The notes beneath the pieces were generated by a model. The model made no database searches and was not told the origin of the DNA. It saw only the letters and a list, made by a program, of their open reading frames with translations. From Hericium rajendrae (lineage: Eukaryota > Basidiomycota > Agaricomycetes > Russulales > Hericiaceae), in assembly GCA_033439255.1 (NCBI GenBank), contig CM065890.1, positions 1,984,001 through 2,048,000 on the forward strand: a stretch of DNA of 64,000 nucleotides, read 5' to 3'. Shown piece by piece: positions 11,146-21,795 of this stretch. Position 1 is the first letter of the stretch. Each line of letters starts with the position of its first letter. Made by a program: the position numbers and the translations under genes.

Positions 11146-11719
11146 TTGCAGTTTAATGTGGTACTGACAGGGATCTAGAGACCCTTGCTATACTCAACGG
11201 TGATCCACTCCACGTGCTATCAGTTATTTCGGTGCTTGGTTTCGCATTGATCTTCTGCTGATTTCCCCCCTCATTCGACAACGTCCTTGCAGTCTAGCTT
11301 TTCTTCTGTGTGACTGTGATTCCGCACTCGCATGCCGCTCTGAAATCATCCCGCTCGGAACAGCGTGAAGCGGCAAACCGGCCCTTCATACCATTGTTCC
11401 CGCGCAACGATATCCTATAAATTAAAACTGAAGAGAATCCTGCAATTGCAGCGCCGTGTACTTATGGGGGAGGGCCCGCGGATCGGGGCATTGCTTGAGT
11501 TGGCAGTCCGTAGGCATTGCACGACGGCGAAGCTGGCGAGGTGCTGCGAGATGTTCTTCACTCATACAGCTGGTCTGCTTACCTCTAGCCCCTTAGTCGA
11601 TCGCCTTGCGCGGTAGGATTATCCTGAATCAGATATTAGATACCGCTATGTACTAGTTTTCCAGGGAAGAGCCAATATTTGACACAACCTTCTTGTGTCC
11701 ATGCCTCATGCCTTAGGCC
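11146..11719. other. Intergenic, nothing recognised
   Basis: Only short frames occur. Just before the stop codon of the next gene there is a short CCTTAGG-type repeat (near 11710-11728). No RNA gene or mobile element was seen. Confidence 0.4.
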
Positions 11720-13033
11720 TTAGGCCTCAGGATCGACATATCCGCTACGATTGTCCAACCCTCCCTTCGTCCCGTCCTTGCATTGCTCTAAGGGTTGTGC
11801 CACAATATCAATGATCTCAATGGACAGTGATGGTATTGTCCGGTCGTCAGTGGAAGGACTTCTACTGGCGGTCCTGCCCCGGAGTTGCTCGGGCGACGCG
11901 TCACGGTGCTTGGTCTGTTTAGGAACTGACTGACGCTTTTGCGTATAGCGTGCTTGCTGAACGATGAGATAATAGAGTATTCCCTGTACGATTTCGGCAA
12001 AATTCCAGTCAATAGCCTGAAACGTAAACACAAATTGTACGTACCACAAGGGGGACAAGGATATCCGTAGCAGGCCAGAGTCCATTCGAATGAGACAAAA
12101 ACGTTGCCATATAGATGACTAGAGCTATCGAATATAAAGCACTGCTTTCGATGATGATCCTGAGGATAGGTAAAAGGCTACGAATGAGATTTTGTCGTGA
12201 GCCTTTGCCCCAGATGATCCATACTATCCCAACTGGGTCGAATTACATCAATGTCATGTCTTTCTTGAGGGTCGAGGGCAACGTACCGGTGCAGTAAGTA
12301 TTGTCAAGCACTCTCAGAATGATATGAGGTAGAAAGCACGAGACAAGAGCCTTCATAGGTGTGAACTTGGCTAATTTGACAATCATGACAATGCCTAAAC
12401 CTGGGAACATCGCGTCAGTGACATTGAACGGGAGAGACGGCGTTTAATCCTACAGGACGTGGCAACAAGACAGAGAATGGGAGGAATGGTAACAACTGAG
12501 GACTTGTTAGAAGCTACGAAGAGTCTCCATATCTAGACCTGAGTAAGCGCCTGCTTGGCATATACTTAGTCGTAGCCAGGAGTACGCACATTGACACTCG
12601 AGTCGAGAAACAGTTGCAGAACGTTCATCGCGCATTTTGCAACGAACAATCGGGTTGCCAGATTTATATAGTATTGCTCCGCCGAAAAGGAGAGGATGAA
12701 TGCATTGAACACCCGAAGGAAGTCTATGACAAGATGCTGGCTTTGAAATAAGCAAGGAATGTTTGATGGATTGAATGACTGAATATTGAACCTACCGATG
12801 TGGCAAAGAGCACCATCATGATCATGATCAGAAGTAACAACCTAGTGGGCTGTTTTTCATCTCTCCAATGCGAGATGCCTGCGGTAAAAATTTGGATCGC
12901 GAGAACAACGAAGATGCCTATATCAAGCTATTAAAATTGCGGGCATTTCCAGAATATAATAAATAAACGCGCCAAAGGATATGCTCTCTGCGAGCAGCGC
13001 AAGTAGCTCTGCGCCTGCCAAAGAGAGGGACAT
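11720..13033 (-). CDS. Multi-spanning fungal membrane protein
   Basis: Looks like the seven-helix-type orphan membrane proteins common in agaricomycetes; their function is unknown. Exons read by eye: MSLSLAGAELLALLAESISF, then IFVVLAIQIFTAGISHW and a helix LLLLIMIMMVLFATS, then HLVIDFLRVFNAFILSF with INLATRLFVAKCAMNVLQLF, then IWRLFVASNKSSVVTIPPIL, and later LRIIIESSALYSIALVIYMA leading to WPATDILVPLV and ILYYLIVQQARYTQ. A hydrophilic tail ends at 11720. The order of hydrophobic segments fits the family. Intron 1 (12918-12972) would need a GC donor (GCGCGT), and the exon between the fourth and fifth helices is poorly resolved. The gene could therefore be slightly damaged. It lies tail-to-head downstream of the DUF6535 gene on the same strand. 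Confidence 0.6.
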
Positions 13034-13901
13034 CTCGAACTTGAGTCTTGACTCTGCTGGATGGGTAACAGTCGAGATAGACGTTTGCTTGTGTCTTAAT
13101 ACCTCTGACTTGGAGGCTCAGCTGGCCGTGCATCCAACAATAGACGCTGTGCGGTTGCCATGATCCTGAGATGAAGAGTTCCGACCCGCGGCGACACGGT
13201 CTGAATGTATCAATCCGAATGATGGACGGTCAGATGTACGATATAGTTTGGAAAACGAAACTCGAGATGGTAGGGAAAGCAACGCACGTGGAGGACCAGC
13301 TCACGAGCCGACTATCCTGCAGGCGCCATACACCAGCGAATCTCTCATTCCCAGCCTGAACCATCCAATACCCCACGCTCGAACCACATGCATGGACGTC
13401 GGTGAAGTGGCGATGGCAAGTGGCAAAGAACATGAGGCCAACGAGGCTGAGAGCGCGCGTACACGTAGTAAGGAGATAAGAGCTAAATGCGGACCAACCG
13501 TGCGATCGAGGTAGCTCTGTCAGGGGATATCGAATTCTGCGATCATCAAGGGGCACCCACAGCGCAGCGAACAGCAGCGGGAAGAGGGAGAGGATGATGC
13601 CTCACAGTACTGAATGACCGGAAAAAGCACATCAGTGATGTCGTATTACGCGTCAACCTTCCTCAAGAACTTTCACAATGAATATTTGAATATCGGGCAC
13701 ATACAGAAATGACGACGGACACAACAGACAACGGCGCACCTCGCTCGGACACAATAGACAACGGCGCACCTCGCTGAACTCTGAAGATGAGTCCCACACA
13801 GCATGAATGTCAACATTCCGCGGCCGACGCAGGAGAATAATAGTACTAGTAGTCGGATGGGTTCCATCGACGAAGGCGTCGAGCGCATGCGACTTTACAA
13901 G
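13034..13901. other. Intergenic with a 30-bp tandem duplication
   Basis: No gene recognised between the two minus-strand membrane protein genes. It contains two nearly identical 30-bp units listed separately. Confidence 0.4.
13716..13775. repeat. Two tandem 30-bp units
   Basis: Units 13716-13745 and 13746-13775 are identical apart from one base (ACAACAGACA versus ACAATAGACA). They lie downstream of the stop codon of the DUF6535 gene and are not in a recognised coding frame. Confidence 0.85.
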
Positions 13902-15816
13902 TCACAACCGATATCGTCGCTTGATCGCTTCTCGCAGACTTGCCACTGCCTTCCTTATATCCGCGTCGGGTACGCCAGCACTGGCTCGGAGACACTGCAC
14001 ATCGATGATGGACAGCAATCGCCGCACGTCCCCCGTTTCTCCGAAGTCTGCATCCTCCAACCCGCGCAGAAAGTCGGCGTAGACTTTCGTTGCTAATATG
14101 CTTTCGTCGTACGAGCCGGCACGCCCAAGAGTCTCTAGCGCGTATGCAAGGGTGTCTGCGAGAGAGCGTGTTCTACACATGATGTCAGCGACCAGTCTAT
14201 TGTCCACAGAGGAGACGTACCCGAGGTAAGACGCGTACAGGTCATCTAGACTCGCTCGAATGCGGACCTTCTCGTCGACTGCCTCTGCATTGCACTCCTC
14301 GAGTATTACGCCCAGCAAAACCGTGTGCAATCGCTGGATCAACGTCACGCCCGGCATATCCGGCTGTGAATACCTCGTGAGCAGGGACGCGATGACTTTT
14401 GCACGTCCGGGAACATGGGACTCGTGCTGCAGGAATAGATGGATCCCTGCAACGAGATGCGCCGCATGCAGTGGGGCCTCATATCCGAGCGCTGCGGAGT
14501 AACGGGATCCTGAAAGGAACACTGTACGTGGCCGCCCGACACGGATCCCACGCAGGATGTCCATCCAGGTACATGCGTCCATGAGGAACAGCGGGGGACG
14601 ACATGGCAAGCAGCAGGCCTCGGATATGTGTAGATGGCAGAGCGCCCCGCCGAGAAACGCTGCGTCGCCCGACAGCAGAGGATGGTCTTTCTGTTCGGGA
14701 GTGGAAACGCCCTCGCGCACAAACTTCAGCATTTCGAGATGCTTCAGGTAGGCGTAGAGGTGCGGTACGCGGCGCGCGCCCTCACTGGTCAGCAGAACCG
14801 TCACCAGTTCCGGGTCGCGGACGAGCATGATCGCTCGAGCGACGCGGCGCAGAGTACTGACGTCCCGAGCATGCTGTAGCATCCAGCATATAGACCGCAC
14901 ATCGAGGATTACGTCTTCATCATCTGGCCGACGGAAGAGGGATACGGGTGAAATCTTCGCATGCGCCATGAGCTTGGGTGCCTGTAATAGCCGCCAGATT
15001 GCACGAGGGAGTAACGAAGGCGAAAGGCTCCCAAGTGCCCACAGAACACCGTGCCCCGCCCATGGGATGACTACCCTCGTCAATGGCGTCGCGAATGGAC
15101 ACCACGGGTCCCACAGCGCAAACAGCGTCGTGAACACCAACATGCCTGCGCCGAACCACGACAACCCGTTGTCCGCGAAACTGACGTTTCCACCCTGCCA
15201 GTGCATGTACGGCACGTAGCCGAGCACGAAGAGTACGACGGTGAGCTGTGTCAGGCTCAGCAGCCCGACATCGACGAAGCCACGCAGGCACCACCGGTCC
15301 ATGCCGTCGAGCGTGCGTTGGAGGTCGCGCCGGCGCTCCAGCACCGCCGCGGCGTCAACTTGCGTAAAGGCGGTGAGCCACTGGATACCGATCATTGCGC
15401 CGAAGGCGGCGAGGAGCGAGCAGACGAGGCTCGCTGAGAAGATACGGTTGGCTTGCAGGGCGTATTTGGAGGGGTCCGTTACGGGCGGCGCGAGAGCAGA
15501 GGCGGGGACGGTCGTGCCATTGACTAGGTTGGGGATGAGAAGGCGTAGTAGACGGTCGGTTTCATCACTGGGGCCTGGGCTGAGGGTGGGAATGGACAAT
15601 GCTAAGATGCCCGTGTTGACAGCCGTGAAAAGTGCAGCCTGTGTCATCAACATGAGTTGGATTGGGCTGACATGGTGACGAGAGACGCACGAAGACAAGG
15701 ATGTTGTTCAGGGTACTGCGCAGCTGCTGTCCAACTTCCTTAATCTTTTGCTCAGCGAGTTTGACGAAGTCATCAATCAGTTCTGGGTCGTCAAAAGGGT
15801 CCATGGACGACGACAT
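13902..15816 (-). CDS. DUF6535 domain membrane protein
   Basis: Membrane protein of the basidiomycete DUF6535 family, function unknown. Exon 1 starts MSSSMDPFDDPELIDDF, the typical DPFDDPE entry of the domain, and ends in STLNNILVF. An intron of 49 nt (about 15641-15689) joins it to AALFTAVNTGILALSIPTL, restoring the family motif LVFAALFTAV. Further helices are RIFSASLVCSLLAAFGAMIG, LLSLTQLTVVLFVLGYV and WFGAGMLVFTTLFALWDPW. The remaining 400 or so residues form a soluble helical region with no domain I can name. An upstream in-frame Met near 15888 is an alternative start. The long single second exon is open throughout, so the gene appears intact. Confidence 0.85.
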
Positions 15817-16404
15817 TACACCGTTTTCAGATGTTAGGCGGTCTGAGGAGCTGGGGATGTGAAAGCACGAAGGCCACATATTGGGGGCCTTGATATACGA
15901 TCGACAACCGCAACGCGGTGGCCACACCTTCTGCTTCATTCCTCGGTTGACAGTTCTGTTCAGCATCGCGTTGCGAAGAACTTGCGCGATCACATAGAGA
16001 AATCCTGTGCGGCAGCTCCTGATGCGTCCAGGCTATACACCGTACGATTGTATGAAGAGCCGCCTTTTGTCCTGCAGACCCACCAAGTATAACATAGCTG
16101 TGCAGACGGGATAGTACTCATTGTTAGCGTGTCGTGGAAGTCCGCTTCGGTGACTCCAGACTTGGTGAGCATCGGGATAGATAAAGGCGAAGGAGCATTC
16201 CCCAGCTGGGCTGATGTCCTGCCTCTCGAATACAACGAGGAAGATGTGTATTGCGTTGGCCCGGCGTTGTGATTCTAAAGTACAGTCACGTCAGCGAAGC
16301 GAGGGCACAAACCATGATATATGCAGGAGGCGACCCGTCATCATCTCCAGCTTGTACTTCTGGTGACTCTTCAATCGACAGCTATTGTGTAGGGACCTAT
16401 TGTC
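15817..16404. other. Upstream region of DUF6535 gene
   Basis: Short frames only. It should contain the DUF6535 promoter and ends at the left border of the dispersed repeat. Confidence 0.4.
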
Positions 16405-17871
16405 GTTCCCTTTCTCTCGAAAGGGTTGTGTGGGGCACTTTTTGAACGCCATCACATGCGACGCAGATTTTTTCCCACAGGCCGAAAGCAAACATGTTAG
16501 CATCAAAGCATGCAGCCAGTCTGAGTTCGTTCAGCTCACGGTCCTGGTCTGCAGGTATTTTCAGTGGGACGTGTCTTGTGAAAGCCACAATGACGACTGA
16601 ATGTTGATGCAGTAACAATGATCATAAATCATGACACCGACACATCTCGAACTATGTAGACGGCATGTCCATCTACTATCGCCTCATGCGGACAATATGG
16701 GGTACTCAGAAATTTTCAAAAGCTCATGGTTATCTATTTCCATTGTCTACAATATCCTACGGTAGTGCACGGTAAGATACGTGCGCTACCATTCTTATTT
16801 CTGCATGCGTGCGTGCGTTGGGCAGGTGTGCTGTGGGTCATGGGCAGACTTGGATGCCACAAGCGGGCGGGCAGGCGTTTTACGTGCGCATGCATGCTCC
16901 AGGGAGTACACGCGTGGATGGGAGTGGGTGTTCATGCGTAGGGAAAATGTGGAGTGCAGACGCGCTTGCAGAAGACACGCTGTGGGCGGACACGCAAGCG
17001 GGCACGCATGCGTACATACTGCGGGAGGACGCGCAGGCGCGCGCACACGGCAGACAGGTATACGGCGTAGATGCTGCATGCTGCTGACATTGGTGGCTGG
17101 CGTGCATACTGAGGGGTGGGTGTGCTGCAGGCGTAGGAGTGGGCGCGGGCGCGGGTGATATAGCATGGTGCGCGGGAGGGTGAGAGGCTACAGGTGATGT
17201 ATTGCTGCAGGCAGCTTGGTAAGCGTTGGGGTGTCGACGGTAGGCACGGGCTGCGAGAGATATTGAAGGTGTGGCAAGGTGGCAGGGTGACAGTGCTCCC
17301 CATCATCCCTGACTGTGGGGTGCGCTGGCCGACGATACACGAAGGCGGGCCGTTGGAGAATATTGTGCTGATCTCTTGCATGCGCTCTCACTGCCATTCC
17401 CTTCACAACGCTTTCGCGTCGTGCTTCCTTCTCGTCGTCATCTTGTTCACAAAGATCTCTGGATTAGGTCGCACTCACCTTGGCCGCCTGCCATGTCAAC
17501 ATCTCCCTGCCGTGTCCACAGCTCAGAGTAGTAGGTGACTGAGGCAAAAGTCAGCATCGAGGCATGGGATGCGGCGTATACAATTCTGTTCTTCTAGAAC
17601 CGACATAAGCACATCCGACAACTCCGAGTCGAAGATGGGCTTCTGTAATGAATGAACACGACACGACAGGGATTACACTCACTTATCGAATACGGAATCC
17701 AGGGGAAGTATTCTACTTGAGCTGAGCATCGGTGATATGAGTAGTGGTCCCACGTCAATCTGAAGGCCTTAGAGAACATATCATCAGTGAAGCAGACCAC
17801 ATATAACGATCAAGTGGATTCAAGGGTTTCATTCGCGAGAGAAAGGGAATCGGTGCTTGCGCCGCTACGAT
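16405..17871 (+). repeat. Dispersed 1.5-kb repeat, copy A
   Basis: This 1467-bp block is repeated in the same orientation at 47756-49443. The shared left border begins GTTCCCTTTCTCTCGAAAGG, which itself folds as a hairpin (CCCTTT against AAAGGG). Near the right end the inverse CGAGAGAAAGGGAA stands at 17836-17849, followed by about 22 shared bases ending in CGCTACGAT. A 7-bp direct repeat ATTGTCG flanks the copy (16399-16405 and 17870-17876), a possible target-site duplication, but copy B shows no such repeat. The inside is rich in GCATGC and TGCG runs and has no shared long reading frame, so it is probably a non-autonomous mobile element. Confidence 0.75.
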
Positions 17872-17896
17872 TGTCGTCGTCGTCGCCGTCGTTGCC
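17866..17896. repeat. GTC trinucleotide run
   Basis: A short microsatellite of GTC/GTCGTC units lies exactly at the right border of repeat copy A, ahead of the promoter region of the FYVE/RING gene. The element may have inserted beside it. Confidence 0.6.
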
Positions 17897-18080
17897 TATC
17901 ACGATCACGTGTAAAATGATCTAGCAGCTTCAAGTAAGTTCGATGGCTGACACAGCAGCCGTCGGTCACCGTCGGCGTCTAGGACTGTTGTCAGCTTCAC
18001 TGCCGGCTGCCTACGTATCTTCACCGTATTAAAGACGCTCCTAGTCTTTCTTCTTGCTTTGAATAGATCTTTGGGGCGCT

Positions 18081-19838
18081 ATGTCGGGAATGCCTCTTCT
18101 GAGCGGTCCACCGCCGCCCTATTCCTTGCCGCGAGCGGAGATCAGCTGTCGGAAGTGCAATAAGGAGTTCAATGTGATATTCACCCGTTCACGAAGGTGC
18201 AATCACTGTGGTGAGTGCTTCTTCATACATGTGTAGCGCTTGCCACGATTTATCCATATCGGCAGGCTACTCGTATTGCTCGTCATGCTCAGATTATCAG
18301 GCGCTGATGCCACGGCAGGGATCCGGAGCAGGTTGGGATCCTGTTCCTGTGTGCGCCTTCTGCATAGAGAATCTCACCAGTGAGTGCTATCTGTGAACGC
18401 GTTGGAGAGATGCAGTTGATCGAAGGAAGCGTTCAGTTACTGCCGGTGGTCGAAATTATATCAAGAGTCTCCCATTAGCCAGACTGAAGCGGTATGCTGA
18501 CTCCTACGGGATCCGGGTCGACGGTATCCTTGAGAAAGATGAACTAGTTCAGAAGATCATGTCGCTCAAGGTACGCCTTTTCTTATGGGATCATTGTCTA
18601 TCCTTCAGAGACATCAAACTCCATCCTATTCAGGGTCAGAACGGGTGTTTACCTCAAGCACATGAAGTGAGCACAATAATGAACACAGCTTTGATGTGTA
18701 GAACTGACGGCTTGGTGCAGGACTTCTACAGGAAACAATCCGTGCCCAACAGACAGACGTCACATCCTCGTGGTCTGTTCTCTCGCGCTCCCAATCCGTC
18801 TCCCGATTCAACTTCAACGCTGCGACATGCCTCTGCAGGTTCTAATTTCGCGAGACCCGATCTTGAAGATGCACGGAGACAGCAGCCGAGCGGTTACAAT
18901 CCCCGCTCGCAAGCACAACCACCACCACGCGCTCCCAGATATGCGCCTCCGCCAGGCGCACCACCCACGCATTCGCCCCGACCCCAGTATGCCAACACGA
19001 ACTACGCACCTCCGCCTACTGCGCGGCCTAGAACCGCATCTCATCCACCTTCAGGTTCACAGGCCACGGGATCGAACCTCCACCCTGGACCACCGCTCTC
19101 TCGTCCGGCGTCAGCGGCACCCACGACGCCGCCCCAGCCGCCTCCGCCAGTACCCACGCTCGACGAACTAGTAGAAATGAGTGAAGACGACGTCGCGCGA
19201 CTGTCGATCGGCGCGCTGAAGGCCGTGCTGCTCCAGAACCATGTGAACGCGCGCAATCTGCTCGAGAAGAGCGAGCTCATCGCGCGCGTATTGACGCTCT
19301 TGGACGATGAGCGTCGCGAGCGCGCCCGCGACGCTGCGATCCGGGCGCGCGAGGAGGAGGAGGTCATTGCAAGGCAGCATGCGATGATGGAGGAGCACCG
19401 CCTGCGGCACGAGAAGGAGGCACGCGAGCGGGAGGGACAGACACAGGGAGAGGAGAGTCAGGCTGCGGCAGACGCCGATGGGACTGCTTCCCCACCGATT
19501 GCTTCGGAGACGCCGAGCGCACAGGCTACGCCGTCGCCGTCGCCTTCTCCGCCTAAGGTTTCACCGCCTCTTGTGCCTTCTCCGTCTACGATGGCGACTC
19601 TTGAGCGGAATGGCCTCTGCGTGATATGCCAGGACGAAGACGCGAATATTGCCATTGTGGATTGCGGGTACGTGTGTATCTGGATTCGGGTCCTGCGAGA
19701 AGCGCTGAAGCTGGATACAGGCATCTTGCTATGTGCCGAGCCTGTTCGGAGCTCGTCATGAAGTCCTCCCGCGAGTGTCCGCTCTGCCGCACGCGCATCG
19801 TCACCGAGCAGCGGCTGCTCCGCATTTTCAAGACCTGA
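18081..19838 (+). CDS. FYVE-like/SAP/RING E3 ubiquitin ligase
   Basis: Domain order FYVE-like zinc finger, SAP-like helices, RING matches the animal RFFL/RNF34 (CARP) ubiquitin ligases. The finger begins ISCRKCNKEFNVIFTRSRRC and, after intron 1, continues YSYCSSCSDY and VPVCAFC. A SAP-like segment follows (SLPLARLKRYADSYGIRVDG). Next is a Pro-rich disordered linker of about 150 residues, and a second SAP-like block (EDDVARLSIGALKAVLLQNH) leading into a charged helix. The C-terminal RING starts LCVICQDEDANIAIVDCG, crosses an intron to HLAMCRACSELV and ends ECPLCRTRIVTEQRLLRIF. All eight zinc ligands of the RING are present. The product should attach ubiquitin to targets at endosomal or other membranes; lipid binding by the atypical FYVE is not certain. 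The start has only short alternatives. Confidence 0.88.
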
Positions 19839-20609
19839 TGCGACGCATGTGGGAGTTATATCAGTATTTATTTTGCTCGCTTCTGGATTGCAGATTTCAC
19901 ACGTCAAACTTCATGTATAGCATCTTATCATACAAGGTATCGTCGCAGTTTGTACGATCAATGTATTCCCCATTTGATCTTATTATATCTTGGTATTTGG
20001 GAGACGCATTCGGGAGACGCTCCGTGCAGAGACGTCTTCGCCTCAGCCTGTGAGTCTGTATCGACAGGATTCGTTCGTCTCCCAGCACACGGCATGCTCA
20101 AGTCGGCGTGGCTGACACACGCCTCCCATTTTTTTTTAAATCCGCCCACTTGATCCTCAGAGTACTCTTTGATACTAACACACCGAATGTTGCAGATCGT
20201 CGGCGAACATTATTTGCCCGCGTCGGGGTACCCATTTCTGTTCGCCACGGTCACTGGTCGCCATGATCATGTGACTGCGGGCGCGATGAGCAAGCTGCCC
20301 GACGCGTTCTCCAGGTGCTGAGTCCTGCTGACTGGCTCCCCATCCCCATTATTTCCGACGCGGAGGCGCACGGCACAGATGCGGCGGCTTCCAGCTAATT
20401 TTATGCTGAAGCACGCTATCACGCCATCCCTCTCCCACTTCAAAAGGAAGGCGTGTTATACGGTCGCTCTGGGACTAGGACCACGCTATCAAACGCCCGC
20501 TCGGCAGCTTGCTTCAACGACAACACTTTTTGCGTTTGTTGAGCTGTCTCTATCGCCCACTCATCTATTGGCTCTCAAAGGTGATTGTCTCAAGAGTTAT
20601 CATTACACC
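19839..20609. other. Intergenic, nothing recognised
   Basis: Downstream region of the RING gene and former upstream region of the decayed alcohol dehydrogenase. No coding frame or RNA was seen. Confidence 0.4.
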
Positions 20610-20975
20610 ATGTCGTTCAAATATCCCGAAGACCCAACAGGCAGCCATCATCCCCGACGGCCATAGACCCCCTCCATATCCGAGCCAAGGCGACTATCTG
20701 GTCAAACCGCCGCACGACCTCGCGCCCAGCGAATCAAGCTCGGATGCACCCCGATCTGTACCCCGCGCTCGGCGGGTGGTCACTATTCGTGAAGCGACCG
20801 CTCATCGCTGGGCAAGAGGGTGTCGGGACTGTCGTCGCCATCAGCGCGCACACGCCAGGTCCCGGTGAAGCTGGTCAACAGGATGGGCTCGCCGTTGGCG
20901 GGTGCTGCTTTTTGGATGATGGCGTGCGTAAGCTGTCCGAAGGCGAAGTACAGCGGGTTCAGCGCGTCAGACACG
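20610..20975 (+). pseudogene. Decayed zinc alcohol dehydrogenase copy
   Basis: The segment starts ATGTCGTTCAAATATCCCGA like the cytosolic start of the intact gene 1.3 kb downstream. It follows that gene through a weakened N-terminal region to KRPLIAGQEGVGTVVAISAH, where the intact copy has KRPLIGGHEGVGIVVAIGDH. The zinc ligand His of GGHEG is Gln here. The CHTD motif and the four-Cys structural zinc loop are destroyed. Homology ends around the match to CPQAKYSGF (near 20940-20975), and the NAD-binding half is absent. It is a truncated duplicate in direct orientation. Confidence 0.8.
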
Positions 20976-21789
20976 GAGCAAACAACCCGACATCTGCATG
21001 AATTCGGGTGTGGACGGCTCCAACTTCCAGTCCCACTTCCCTGAATGGCCGCGCTTTTTTCGAATGTCTCCGAGTCTCCCTCTGAGTCATGACCCTCGTC
21101 TCCCGGCTTCTCTCGTACGGACTGCCATTATTCCGCAGTTGCCGTATTGTAAGTCGCTGCTACGACATGCTGGGTGTCCCTGCTGACGATGTCGTCTGCG
21201 CATTTTCCCTCAGGGTCATGATCATAGTCGATGTGATTGACTCCGAGCAGCTTATCATCTAGTAAGACATATCAAATTCCGAGGCTTGCAAAGCGCGATC
21301 CTAGGATTCTTTCAGACCATCTAACTATTTCGAGCCAGATGAACTGAAAGGACTTCACAGCTGACCATCGTTTCGTGGACTCGCTGAGGCTCATCTCCAT
21401 ACATCTATGATCAATCCCACGCCCAGCGACGTCGCCGGCGGTCCAGAGCCATATCCGTACGACCACGAGATCAATACAGTCGCACTTTTCCGTCCGCTCC
21501 GGACTAAATGTACGTCTAGGCTCAATAGTATCGCGAGGGGGCCGTCTCGGCGCCCAGGCTGGCTTGGTCGATACGGTCATGTGATTTCCGGCAACGACGC
21601 GTTCTCGGCTGCGTTGCCCCCCCGCGCGCCGCGCCTCTACTCCACCCCCCTGTTCCAGGCGGAACGCGGGGAAACCAGCTGATCTAGCTCACGAGGGTAC
21701 ATCGATACTGCCTCAGAGCAGGACACTTTAATGCCGCGCGTCATTGGCTTTGGGAGCGTCCATTTGTCCCGCAGGACGCCCATCTGCGC
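20976..21789. other. Spacer between decayed and intact ADH
   Basis: No gene recognised. Several short frames occur, none with a motif. The right end is the promoter of the intact gene. Confidence 0.4.
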
Positions 21790-21795
21790 TATAAA
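21790..21795 (+). promoter_or_regulatory. TATA box abutting the first ADH ATG
   Basis: TATAAA is directly followed by ATG at 21796. A transcript started by this box would begin downstream of that ATG and would use the ATG at 21916. The longer product would need an upstream start site. Confidence 0.5.

Noticed and set aside
16795-17166. Long frames on both strands inside repeat copy A
   Set aside because: They are not kept in copy B, which has different stops; produced by TGCG/GCATGC-rich sequence.
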